The notes beneath the pieces were generated by a model. The model was given only the letters and a program-made list of their open reading frames with translations. It made no database searches and was not told the origin of the DNA. A DNA stretch of 33,340 nucleotides, taken from contig DJPG01000033.1 of assembly GCA_002439735.1 (NCBI GenBank), positions 1 to 33,340 on the forward strand, written 5' to 3'. Positions 6,620-14,500 of this stretch are shown here, one piece after another (the stretch's first letter is position 1; each line of letters opens with the position of its first letter). Position numbers and translations under genes: made by a program. The stretch comes from Firmicutes bacterium UBA6418 (GTDB lineage Bacteria > Bacillota > Clostridia > Peptostreptococcales > Anaerovoracaceae).

Positions 6620-7704
6620 CATCCGCCTCCGATCCCGACCACGATGCTGATAAAAATGATAAACAGCAGCGACGTAAAGAATACGATGGACGCGATGGAG
6701 ATCATGCAGCTGCCCATGTCATTCAGTCCATCCGCGATCTTGGAATCCGTGATCGGTTCCGCGGCCGCGGCCGTGAGCTTGTAAATGACGGCCGCGGCCA
6801 GCATCTTGAGCAGCGGCACCAAGGTCAGCAGGATCAGGGTCAGGATCCCGAAGATGCCGACCACGCCTTTGATGGAGCGCATGCAGCGCAGGAACAGCTC
6901 CACCGTGTCCGATGTGAAGCCGCCTACGATCGGAATGAACGTACTGATGGAATACCGCGCCGCGTTGATCAGCAGGCCGTCCGAGGTATCGGACAGCAGT
7001 CCCTGCACGCTGAAGATCCCCGACAGCAATGCCAGGATCATACCGGTGACGATCACCGCGGCATTGCGGATCAGCTTCGACAGTTTGTTTACATAGTTCT
7101 TCTCCGTCAGACAATTGATCAGTCCCAGGATCGTCGCCGCGAACAGCGCCGGCAGGATAATCGTCTTGATGATCAGCCCGAAGCCGGTCACCGCGCCGAG
7201 CATCATCGGGTTGAGGATCGTCCCCGAGGCGATCGAGCCGGTAGCGATCAGGATCCCGAAAAGGATCGGCGCCACCAGCGTCATCGTGTTGACCATCGTT
7301 GCGACCGTGTCCAGACTCAGCTCATAGATCAGCCGGAAGCTGTTGATGGAGATCCCGATGATCACCATCGTGCAGATCAGCTGCCCGATGCCCGCCAGTG
7401 ACTTTTTGCCAAACGATGACGCCAGGCTCTGCAAAAGTCCGACGGCGATGCAGACGGTCAGAATCTGTACTGCGAGGAGCAGCGCTCCTTTGACCTCATA
7501 TAGGAACAGCGTCTTCAGATTTTCGATCAGTACCGGTGCATCGAACAGGCTTTCCCCCTCCAAAGCGGAGGTGAGGATTTTTTCCAACGTAAAATCGTCG
7601 GACAGTCCCGCCGAATATGCACGGACCTGCTCGGAGAGAGCGTCAAACTGCTGTGCGTCCAGCGTTTCCTCCATCTGTTTTCTGAGTATCTCTTGATAGT
7701 CCAT
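6619..7704 (-). CDS. spoIIIAE: stage III sporulation protein AE
   Basis: SpoIIIAE is a polytopic mother-cell membrane protein of the SpoIIIA complex. The 361-residue sequence has a polar N-terminal domain (1-70), then seven or eight membrane helices. Characteristic glycine- and serine-rich stretches include ATGSIASGTILNPMMLGAVTGFG and a glycine-rich C-terminal end. The Bacillus protein is about 400 residues with a cleaved signal peptide. Here the frame closes with a TAG five codons upstream of the ATG, so no signal sequence exists. An AGGAAAAAG site sits upstream. It follows spoIIIAD by 36 bases. Confidence 0.93.
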   Translation of the reverse strand: MDYQEILRKQMEETLDAQQFDALSEQVRAYSAGLSDDFTLEKILTSALEGESLFDAPVLIENLKTLFLYEVKGALLLAVQILTVCIAVGLLQSLASSFGKKSLAGIGQLICTMVIIGISINSFRLIYELSLDTVATMVNTMTLVAPILFGILIATGSIASGTILNPMMLGAVTGFGLIIKTIILPALFAATILGLINCLTEKNYVNKLSKLIRNAAVIVTGMILALLSGIFSVQGLLSDTSDGLLINAARYSISTFIPIVGGFTSDTVELFLRCMRSIKGVVGIFGILTLILLTLVPLLKMLAAAVIYKLTAAAAEPITDSKIADGLNDMGSCMISIASIVFFTSLLFIIFISIVVGIGGG

Positions 7705-7740
7705 AGTCTCTTTTTCCTATTTGCTTTTGGCTGGCTCCGG

Positions 7741-8127
7741 TCAGACCAGCGTGTCCAGCAGGTTCATCAGTGAGGTGAAGATCGGGATCGCCGCAAAAAA
7801 GATAGCGATCTTGCCGGCCAGCTCGACCTTGGTTCCGATGGATTTTTCACCGGCGTCCTCACAAAGCGCCGCGGTAAATTCCGTCGCATAGGCGATCGCC
7901 AGCACCTTGAGGATGATCGGAAAGTATTCCTGTCCGCAGGTCAGACGGCTGTAGAGATTTTCCATGTAGACGAAGCCGTAGCGCAGGCTGTCCAGGACAT
8001 AGTACAGCAGGATGATGGAGGTGCAGAGCACCGCTTCCACCGTGAATTCCGGTTTATAGCTCCGGATCAGCGCGACCAGAATCAGGCCTGCAACCGCGAC
8101 TGCGCAGATTTTCAATGTGATCAGCAT
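7741..8127 (-). CDS. spoIIIAD: stage III sporulation protein AD
   Basis: Small membrane protein (128 residues, family usual 125-135) of the SpoIIIA channel. Four hydrophobic segments lie at about 4-22, 31-47, 71-88 and 104-124. Recognisable family features are ALIRSYKPEF after the first helix and the FTAALCEDAGEKSIGTKVELAGK segment before the last helix. Order between AC and AE is as in other spore formers, with a nine-base gap to AC. Confidence 0.93.
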   Translation of the reverse strand: MLITLKICAVAVAGLILVALIRSYKPEFTVEAVLCTSIILLYYVLDSLRYGFVYMENLYSRLTCGQEYFPIILKVLAIAYATEFTAALCEDAGEKSIGTKVELAGKIAIFFAAIPIFTSLMNLLDTLV

Positions 8128-8136
8128 GCCGCACCT

Positions 8137-8337
8137 CTAAAACGTCAAAAAAACCTTGATGGTATCAAAAAATTCGCTGATCATTTTGATGATGATCGCC
8201 AGCACGATGATCACCCCGGCTAGCGTCGTCATCATCGCCTCTTCTTCCCGCCCGGCTTTATTCAAGATCTGGTTCAGCAACGCGATGGCAATGCCGATCG
8301 CGGCGATTTTGAACAGCACATCCACATCAAACGACAT
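8137..8337 (-). CDS. spoIIIAC: stage III sporulation protein AC
   Basis: 66 residues, close to the family's 65-68, with two membrane helices (about 9-25 and 40-60). The segment ALLNQILNKAGREEEA between the helices is typical of SpoIIIAC. The frame is open further upstream, but ATG at 8335-8337 is preceded by AAAGGAG at optimal spacing and gives the family's normal start. SpoIIIAC and AD resemble small membrane subunits of secretion systems and act with AE. Confidence 0.93.
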   Translation of the reverse strand: MSFDVDVLFKIAAIGIAIALLNQILNKAGREEEAMMTTLAGVIIVLAIIIKMISEFFDTIKVFLTF

Positions 8338-8360
8338 GTTTTCTCCTTTCATACCCAAGC

Positions 8361-8876
8361 TCAAAGCAGTACGATTGCGATGAGTCCTCCTGCAAAGAAA
8401 CCGATCCTGCGTAATAGCGGTCCTTTCGTGCGGTAAGATTCTTCGGCTTCCTGTATCTGTGATTGCAGCCGTTCCTGTAGGTATTCAAACTGCTTTTGCT
8501 GATTTTCACAGTCGGTTTGTCCCAAAAACGTTCCCGGATAGCAGAACACCTCGATATCCTGCGTGGTAAGCGGCGTTCCTGCATAGACAGTCTTGACACT
8601 TTCCTCCCACGCGCGCTGCAGGCCGGCCTGCTCTGCTGCGAGTTTTTGCTGTACTGCGAAGAGCAGACGGAAAGCGCGGCTCTCGGTATCGCCTTTCTTT
8701 TGCTGCAAAACGTTCTGCAGCGGCTCGTGCAGATACTGGATCTCGCTTTTGAGCTGCAGCATCATCTGCCAAAAATCCCGTTGCAGGGTGATGCGTTGTT
8801 TCATTTCGCGGCTTTTGAGGATGCCGTACAGGCCGAGCGAAATCACAAGCCCCACAAGTCCCGCGGCTTTAAGCAT
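8361..8876 (-). CDS. spoIIIAB: stage III sporulation protein AB
   Basis: 171 residues, the family's usual length. A membrane helix at about 4-21 anchors a cytoplasmic alpha-helical domain (residues 25-150, many Q/E/R, with the LKSEIQYLHEPLQ.VL signature) and a second hydrophobic segment closes the protein (GFFAGGLIAIVLL). The fold resembles type II secretion GspF-like domains. Its start overlaps the spoIIIAA stop by eight bases. Confidence 0.93.
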   Translation of the reverse strand: MLKAAGLVGLVISLGLYGILKSREMKQRITLQRDFWQMMLQLKSEIQYLHEPLQNVLQQKKGDTESRAFRLLFAVQQKLAAEQAGLQRAWEESVKTVYAGTPLTTQDIEVFCYPGTFLGQTDCENQQKQFEYLQERLQSQIQEAEESYRTKGPLLRRIGFFAGGLIAIVLL

Positions 8877-9753
8877 TCTGCACCTCTTTCACCGTGCCTG
8901 GTCCGTCGGTATTTGTCAGAACCACAAGATAGCGAAAGGCTTTTTCCGCGAGCAGTCTGCCGATCTTGGATGCTGCCGCATCCTCCCTGGAATTTCCGTG
9001 CATGGAAGTGATCAGACAGACCCCCGCGTTAAGGCAGTCCTCGATAGCTGCCGCGTCCTGCTCTCTGCCGATCTCGTCGGTAAAGATGACCTGCGGCGAC
9101 ATGGACCGGATCAGCATCCGGATGCCGGCTGTCTTTTCGCAGCGGTCAAGGACATCACAGCAGGATCCCAGGTCAAAGCTCGGGAGACTCTGATACATGC
9201 CTGCAAGTTCCGATCTTTCATCGCAGATGCCGACCTTGATCCGATTTTGACTGAAATTTCGGGCGAGGTCCCGCAGCAGGGTCGTTTTGCCGCAGCCTGG
9301 CGGCGATATGATCAGTGTGTTCGCAGGCTGCACCTTGCCGCCTTGCTCATACAAACGGTGGAACAAATGGTCGCTGCACCCCTTGATCTCCTTGGCAAAG
9401 CGGATATTCATCGAACTGATCTCTTTGATCAGCGCGATCTCCCCGTTTTTTTGCACCACCTTGCCGCAGACACCGACGCGGTGTCCGCCCTCTATGGTCA
9501 CAAAGCCCTTTGCCAGATCGTTTTCGTAAGCGTAATAGGAAAAGCGTATCAGCCGGTTCAGCGTTTCCTGCAGTTCCTCAACTGTAACCAGATGCGGGAC
9601 TCGCTGCGTACCTCTGCCGGTCTCAAGGCGGATCTGCTGCCCGCAGCGCAGGCGGATCTCCTCTAAATTGCATAGCACGCTGGCCGGCAGCCCTTCCAGT
9701 TCCCGGCCGATCGAGGGCGGCAGCCGGTTCAAGATTTGTCTGAAGTGTTCCAT
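8869..9753 (-). CDS. spoIIIAA: stage III sporulation protein AA, AAA+-type ATPase
   Basis: SpoIIIAA is the secretion-type ATPase that powers the mother-cell to forespore channel. The Walker A motif is SPPGCGKTTLLRD (near residue 155 of the 294-residue form), Walker B is VIFTDEIG, and the GGHRVGVCGK block is conserved. The frame extends to an ATG at 9789, but that codon lies inside the predicted sigma-E -10 element, upstream of the expected transcription start. ATG at 9751-9753, with AGAGGA before it, is therefore chosen. First gene of the eight-gene operon, transcribed in the mother cell after engulfment begins. Confidence 0.93.
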   Translation of the reverse strand: MEHFRQILNRLPPSIGRELEGLPASVLCNLEEIRLRCGQQIRLETGRGTQRVPHLVTVEELQETLNRLIRFSYYAYENDLAKGFVTIEGGHRVGVCGKVVQKNGEIALIKEISSMNIRFAKEIKGCSDHLFHRLYEQGGKVQPANTLIISPPGCGKTTLLRDLARNFSQNRIKVGICDERSELAGMYQSLPSFDLGSCCDVLDRCEKTAGIRMLIRSMSPQVIFTDEIGREQDAAAIEDCLNAGVCLITSMHGNSREDAAASKIGRLLAEKAFRYLVVLTNTDGPGTVKEVQNA

Positions 9754-9787
9754 AATCTTATCCTCTTTTCTTTTTTCAGGTTTGTAC

Positions 9788-9816
9788 ATTCTATGCGTGG
9801 GACAAGGTTTTATGAC
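9788..9816 (-). promoter_or_regulatory. sigma-E-type promoter of the spoIIIA operon
   Basis: GTCATAAA (9816-9809) is followed after a sigma-E-like gap by CATAGAAT (9795-9788). Both match the mother-cell sigma-E pattern (-35 ATA-containing, -10 CATAnnnT) as in Bacillus spoIIIA. Transcription would start near 9781, leaving a short leader of about 28 bases to the chosen spoIIIAA ATG. Confidence 0.7.
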
Positions 9817-9819
9817 AAA

Positions 9820-9850
9820 AACAAAAAAGACTTCGCATTTCTGCGAAGTC
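9820..9850 (-). terminator. intrinsic terminator after the small lipoprotein gene
   Basis: GACTTCGCA and TGCGAAGTC (9829-9837 and 9842-9850) form a perfect nine-pair stem with a four-base loop. On the minus strand it runs straight into TTTTTT. It lies just upstream of the spoIIIA sigma-E promoter and shows that a separate transcript ends here. Confidence 0.85.
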
Positions 9851-9891
9851 CCCTTGCTCTCTTTTGTTTTCCCCTTTTGCTACTTTATGTC

Positions 9892-9966
9892 TTACATGAA
9901 AGTACTGCAAGCGGAGAATAACAGCATGATACCGGTAATAAAAACTAATGGCAATAAATTTTTCAT
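9892..9966 (-). CDS. 24-residue lipoprotein-like peptide
   Basis: A 25-codon frame starts MKNLLPLVFI at ATG 9964-9966 and ends in TAA at 9892-9894. AAGGAGG at 9975-9981, eight bases before the ATG, is the strongest ribosome binding site in the neighbourhood, and a dedicated terminator follows 42 bases after the stop. The product is a short basic start, a 15-residue hydrophobic core, then LFSAC-STFM, which resembles a lipobox with the cysteine at residue 20, leaving a five-residue lipidated tail. It could be an entericidin-like lipoprotein, a peptide-pheromone precursor of the lipoprotein-signal type, or a membrane peptide. No homology assessment is possible by eye. It is far below normal gene-calling length. 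Confidence 0.6.
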   Translation of the reverse strand: MKNLLPLVFITGIMLLFSACSTFM

Positions 9967-10092
9967 TTCTTATTCCTCCTTGTACTTTGATCTCTTTCTA
10001 TATTTTAGAAATGTCTTTTGCAGCGTCCCCATTTCTTAACGCTTACATAATATACTCGCCGCAGGGGCGCAAAAGGTTACAAGGAAAAAATA

Positions 10093-10121
10093 TTTTTTTC
10101 AACTTTTTTTCACATTTTTTT
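10093..10121. repeat. three T7 tracts in exact 11-base phase
   Basis: TTTTTTT runs start at 10093, 10104 and 10115, each followed by CA. This helical phasing predicts intrinsic DNA curvature. They lie upstream of the small lipoprotein gene and just after azlD, in the 360-base stretch between azlD and spoIIIAA, where no other gene besides the lipopeptide is visible. Confidence 0.6.
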
Positions 10122-10126
10122 CATAT

Positions 10127-10146
10127 GTTCGTCAAAGTTCGTCAAA
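10127..10146. repeat. perfect tandem decamer GTTCGTCAAA x2
   Basis: GTTCGTCAAA is repeated head to tail at 10127-10136 and 10137-10146, a few bases beyond the azlD stop and directly next to the phased T tracts. One helical turn per unit would suit a cooperative binding site; it may also be a slipped duplication. Confidence 0.6.
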
Positions 10147-10150
10147 GGCT

Positions 10151-10480
10151 TTAAACTGCAAACCGGATCAGGATCATATAGCACGCGGTCCCGAGCACGA
10201 TGCTCAAAAAGGTGCTGTGTTTCCACTTATAGCTGACTGCCGTAACAAGCGCTGCGATGACCTGCCACAGTCCCGTCCCTAAAAAATCGGTGCTGACGTC
10301 TTTCAGGCAGTAAATGATCAGAACCGCCATGATAGCCGCGGGCAGAACGTCCCCCAGCTCCTTTAATTTTTGCGGCATCTGCCGTTCGCCGCGAAACACC
10401 AGAAACGGAAAGGCCCGCAGCCCCAGCGTGATGACACCGGCGGTCACGATCTTGATGATGGCTTTGATACTGCTAGTCAT
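10151..10480 (-). CDS. azlD: AzlD-family branched-chain amino acid exporter, small subunit
   Basis: 109 residues with four hydrophobic segments. The N-terminal GLRAFPFLVFR and the central LPAAIMAVLIIYCLK match the AzlD family signature (R.FPF...., LP.A....L..Y). Family members are about 100-115 residues and work with AzlC to export branched-chain amino acids or analogues. Its ATG (10478-10480) overlaps the AzlC end, and the AAAGGAG site lies inside azlC. Confidence 0.88.
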   Translation of the reverse strand: MTSSIKAIIKIVTAGVITLGLRAFPFLVFRGERQMPQKLKELGDVLPAAIMAVLIIYCLKDVSTDFLGTGLWQVIAALVTAVSYKWKHSTFLSIVLGTACYMILIRFAV

Positions 10481-11267
10481 TCCTGCATCTCTCCTTTCTC
10501 ATCGTTCCCTTCTCATCGTTCCCTGCAAAGGAACGCGGTTTCTGCTCGTACTGAATGGTGACCATCAAAATGGCCGATACCAGGATCAGGGACGGCAGCA
10601 TGAAAGAGGTCGTTCCGAAAATGACCAGACAGGCAGATGCAATGCCCAAACCGACGATCGCCGGCTTATGATCTTCCGCCTGCTCCCACTGATCGATGAA
10701 CAAGATCACAAACAAGGCCGTCATGCAAAAATCAATCCCGGTCAGATCATAAGGAATCAGTTGTCCGAGAATACCGCCGGCCGCAGAGGCCGCAAGCCAA
10801 TAGGTTCGGCTGAATACCGCCATCCAGAACATCATCTCCTTGCGATCCGGATCATCCTTGCCAATCGAACAGTTCAAAGCATAGGTTTCGTCCGTCATCG
10901 TACGGATCATGTAATTTTTGCGTTTTCCCATACTGCGAAAATCATCAATGAACGAGATACTGTAAAAAGCATGGCGGCTGTTCATCAGAAGCGCAGTCAG
11001 CGCAACTGTGAGTAGTGACGCGCCGCCGGAAAGGAAGGTCACCAGTACAAACTGAAAAGCGCCGGTGTAAACAACCGCACTGGTGAGCAACGCGTAGTAC
11101 CAGGCAAAACCAGCATTTTCCATCAACATGCCATATGCCATACCGATAAAAAGATAACTGCACATGACCGGCAGCGTTTTGATAAACGCTTTCTTGCGGA
11201 TACTTTTTAAAGCTTCGGTAGATTTCTGCGATTTGTTTGGTTGTGCTTGTGTTTGTGCTTGTTGCAT
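10473..11267 (-). CDS. azlC: AzlC-family branched-chain amino acid exporter, large subunit
   Basis: 264 residues from the ATG at 11265-11267. The frame is open to an ATG at 11351, but AAAGGAG stands 18 bases before the chosen ATG and a second AGGA lies closer; a likely -10 (TATACT at 11365-11360) would put the transcription start on the upstream ATG. AzlC features are the first helix region PVMCSYLFIGMAYGML, VVYTGAFQFVLV, and LMNSRHAFYSISF, with six or so membrane segments to about residue 240. The last residues are altered by a 14-base tandem duplication that shifts the frame and extends the overlap with azlD to eight bases. Operon of two genes. Confidence 0.85.
   Translation of the reverse strand: MQQAQTQAQPNKSQKSTEALKSIRKKAFIKTLPVMCSYLFIGMAYGMLMENAGFAWYYALLTSAVVYTGAFQFVLVTFLSGGASLLTVALTALLMNSRHAFYSISFIDDFRSMGKRKNYMIRTMTDETYALNCSIGKDDPDRKEMMFWMAVFSRTYWLAASAAGGILGQLIPYDLTGIDFCMTALFVILFIDQWEQAEDHKPAIVGLGIASACLVIFGTTSFMLPSLILVSAILMVTIQYEQKPRSFAGNDEKGTMRKERCRND
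10496..10523. repeat. 14-base tandem duplication at the 3' end of azlC
   Basis: TTCTCATCGTTCCC is present at 10496-10509 and again at 10510-10523 without a gap. The duplication is not a multiple of three. Removing one copy makes azlC end GNDEKGEMQE with a TGA that overlaps the azlD ATG as ATGA. Confidence 0.85.
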
Positions 11268-11392
11268 TTTGTGTTTTTTCCTGCTCCTTTCTGCGTAATC
11301 TTTGTATATACAGACAGCAAAGACAGCTATCAGCATAACATAAAAGTCCAAACCTGTCCAGTATATTTACGAAATCTTAACACGATTCCTTG

Positions 11393-11410
11393 TGCCGGAT
11401 CGGTCCGGCA
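11393..11410. other. perfect hairpin TGCCGGA-TCGG-TCCGGCA
   Basis: A seven-pair perfect stem with a four-base loop lies between the 11.5-kb operon terminator and azlC. No U-run follows on either strand. It could be an operator dyad for azlCD or a remnant of termination sequence. Confidence 0.4.
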
Positions 11411-11427
11411 TATCGCGTGCCCAAAGG

Positions 11428-11455
11428 AAAAACCCCTCATTTCTAAGGGGTTTTT
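11428..11455. terminator. bidirectional intrinsic terminator after the flavoenzyme operon
   Basis: AAAAACCCCT (11428-11437) and AGGGGTTTTT (11446-11455) pair perfectly around an eight-base loop, giving T-runs on both strands. On the minus strand it lies about 60 bases past the stop of the 1153-residue subunit gene and separates it from azlCD. Confidence 0.9.
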
Positions 11456-11516
11456 CGCAGACGACCGGCAATCCTGCCGATCTTTATTTTCGCTTTTCGC
11501 TTTGTATCTTTTTTGC

Positions 11517-14500
11517 TTATGCAGTCGGATTTGCCGGCTTCGGCAGTCTGTCCGTGATGCACTGCATCAGGCTGTCCGTGCATGGAAGCGCATCAAACGC
11601 TGCGCCGTTGCTGACAACCACCAGTTTTGCTTCGTCTGTCGGAGCCAGTACGCCGCCGAGCACTTCGCCGATCTCTGCGTATTTATAGGCAGGTACGGTG
11701 TCACACATTTCGTCCGAAATATCCTGCTCGGTTTCCCATCCGAAGACATCTTCAAAAATCTCTGCGATCTCTGCCGCGATCTCCCAGTTTGACAGGAAAA
11801 TATCTTCGTCGATGGCCGCGTTAACAGGCTGTAATCTTCTTTCAGTGTTCGTGTAAGTACCGTCTGTACTTGCAAAGCCGGTTCCCGGAAGAACAACGTC
11901 TGCTTTTGCTGCCAGTTCAGTCATATGCGTATCGCATACAGCCAGGAATTCAAGCGCATCGGTGTTGATATCCGCATTTTCTCCGAATACGAATAACGCT
12001 TTGACGCCGTCCAGTGCTTCCTTGCCTGCGTGGATGCCCATGTCGACCAGACCCTGAGAGTTGTTCTTCGGTTTGATCATCAGGATACCGTTTCTCGGTC
12101 CGCCGATGTGACCGGATAACAACGCGATGTCACCGATGAGTTTCGCAGCGTCAACCGTCAGGTTGTTCTGCTGGTAAACGATCATCGCTTTCTTAGCGCC
12201 CAGGTATGCGTCTGCAATCTCCTTGGCCGCGTCGGAAACGTTCACGTCTGCCAGAGAAGCTGCGAATGCGTCGTAACCTTCCGCTTTCTTCGCTTTGCCG
12301 CTGTCAACGATCGCTTTTGCGATCTCCTTGAGGAAACCAAGGCCGTTTTCGCCGTTGCATACATCGAGGATGCGTGCGCCTGCTTCCGCTGCCTGCTTCA
12401 GCTTCAGGGAAATCACTCTGGAGTCTTCCTCGTTGAAGCCGACTTTTAAGATCACATTCGTGGAAAGCAGCTCGTCGATGGTGTTCGGGGAAGCATCGAA
12501 GCCTAAGACTTCAGCCAGACCGTTTTCTCTTGCGTTCATGCAGAGAACCTTCGCACCGATGACATTTGCCATCTTCTTGATCGCGTAAGCTTCTTCGTTG
12601 GTATACCGGTCAGAGATCGAAACTGCGATCGCATCTTTGCCGTATTTCGCGCCGATGGACTGCATTCTCTTCGCGATGAGTACCAGTGCTTCATGGTAAT
12701 CCGCTTCTCGGAAGTTTCCGTCTTCTTTTACCTGCGGATCTTCTAACTTGTCTTCCAGTACGGAGCAGTCAAATCCCCATTTACCCTTACCGCAGATCAG
12801 GCCCTTGTTGACAGTGCCCTCCTTATCCGGGTTCGCCTTGATCAGCATATCACCGTAGGATTCCAACTTCAGGGAGCAACCAACCGAACAGTAGGAACAG
12901 GTCGTTTCGGTTTCTTCTGCCGGAAGTGGTGTTTCTTTGATCATCGTGGTTCTTTCCTGCAGAGCGCCGGTCGGACAAACGCTGACGCACTGGCCACAGG
13001 ATATGCAACCGGATTCAGCCAGTGGCTTGCCCATATTTGGCATAACAACCGTGTCAAAGCCTCGATGTACTAATCCCAATGCGCCGACACCGACAACTTC
13101 ATCACAGACCCGAACGCAAAGTCCGCAAAGAATGCACTTATTCGGATCTCTGACGATAAACGGATGATCATCTCCATATTCGGTAGTGTTCTTGTCTCCT
13201 GCAAATCTTTCCGGATGTACATCATATTGGTTTGCGAAGTCGATCAGCTTACATTCAAAGTAATCGTGACATCCGCATTCCAGACATCTGGAGGCTTCTG
13301 CCATGGCCTGTTCTTCGGTGAACGCGCACGGAATCACTTCGCTGAAGTTATTCTTTCTTTCTTCCGGGCTGAGTTGCGGCAGTGTCTGTCTGCAGAGTCT
13401 CTCTCTATCTTCAAAGGTCTTTTCGGTAATATCATTTCTTTCAACTACGAAAGGTTTTTCATATTTCACTTCTTCGCCTGCAAGGTAAGCGTCGATCACA
13501 TCAGAAGCCTTTCGTGCGTCTGCAATCGCTTCTACTGCGATGGAAATCTTGTCATTACCGCAGTCGCCGCCTGCGAATACGCCCGGTATGCTGGTCATGA
13601 ACGTTTCAGGATCATATGCGATCGCATTCTTTCTGGTCTTGTCACAGTCAAAGATGGAGGCGTCAACCGCCTGACCGATCGCAAGGATCATGGTATCGAT
13701 TGCCAGCGTTTCGGTCTTGCCTTCTACCGGAATCGGTTTTCTTCTGCCGGATGCGTCCGGTTCTCCGAGTTCCATCACCTGTAGGATGACCTCTTTCACG
13801 TGACCGTTTTCATCCTTGACAACCTCCAGCGGATTGGTCAGATTCTTGAAAATGACGCCTTCTTCTTCGGCTTCTTCAATTTCTACCATATCTGCAGGCA
13901 TTTCGTCTTTGGTTCTTCTATAGATGTTGTAAACTTCCTTCGCGCCGAGTCTAACTGCAGTTCTGCACGCGTCCATCGCGGTGTTGCCGCCGCCGACGAT
14001 TGCAACCTTTTCGCCCATGCCGATCTCTTCGTTTCTGACAACCTTACGCAGGAAATCAATTCCGCCGATCACGCCTTCTGCATCTTCGCCCTTGCATCCT
14101 ACGCCAGTGGATACCCATGCGCCGATACCCAGAAGCACAGCGTCGAAATCGGAACGGATAGTTTCGAACGGAATATCCACGCCAACTTTGGTGTTTGTGA
14201 TGATCTCAACGCCCATCATCTCAATGGTTGCAATTTCTTCATCTAAAACAGCCTTTGGAAGTCTGTATTCCGGAATACCGTAACGGAGCATACCTCCGGC
14301 GTTTGGCATAGATTCAAAGATCGTGACTCTGTGTCCCATCTGTCTTAAAAAGTATGCTGCGGATAAGCCCATCGGACCACCGCCGATGATGGCAACACTC
14401 TTTCCGGTGTCTTCCGAACATTCCGGAATCAAACGCTCGCCGTCCAAATCCTGGTCTGCCGCGAATCGCTTTAACTGCTGAATGGAGATCGGTTCGTCCA

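Noticed and set aside
8593..9666. 357-residue plus-strand frame opposite spoIIIAA-AB
   Set aside because: It shadows two confidently identified genes on the other strand and gives no plausible protein.
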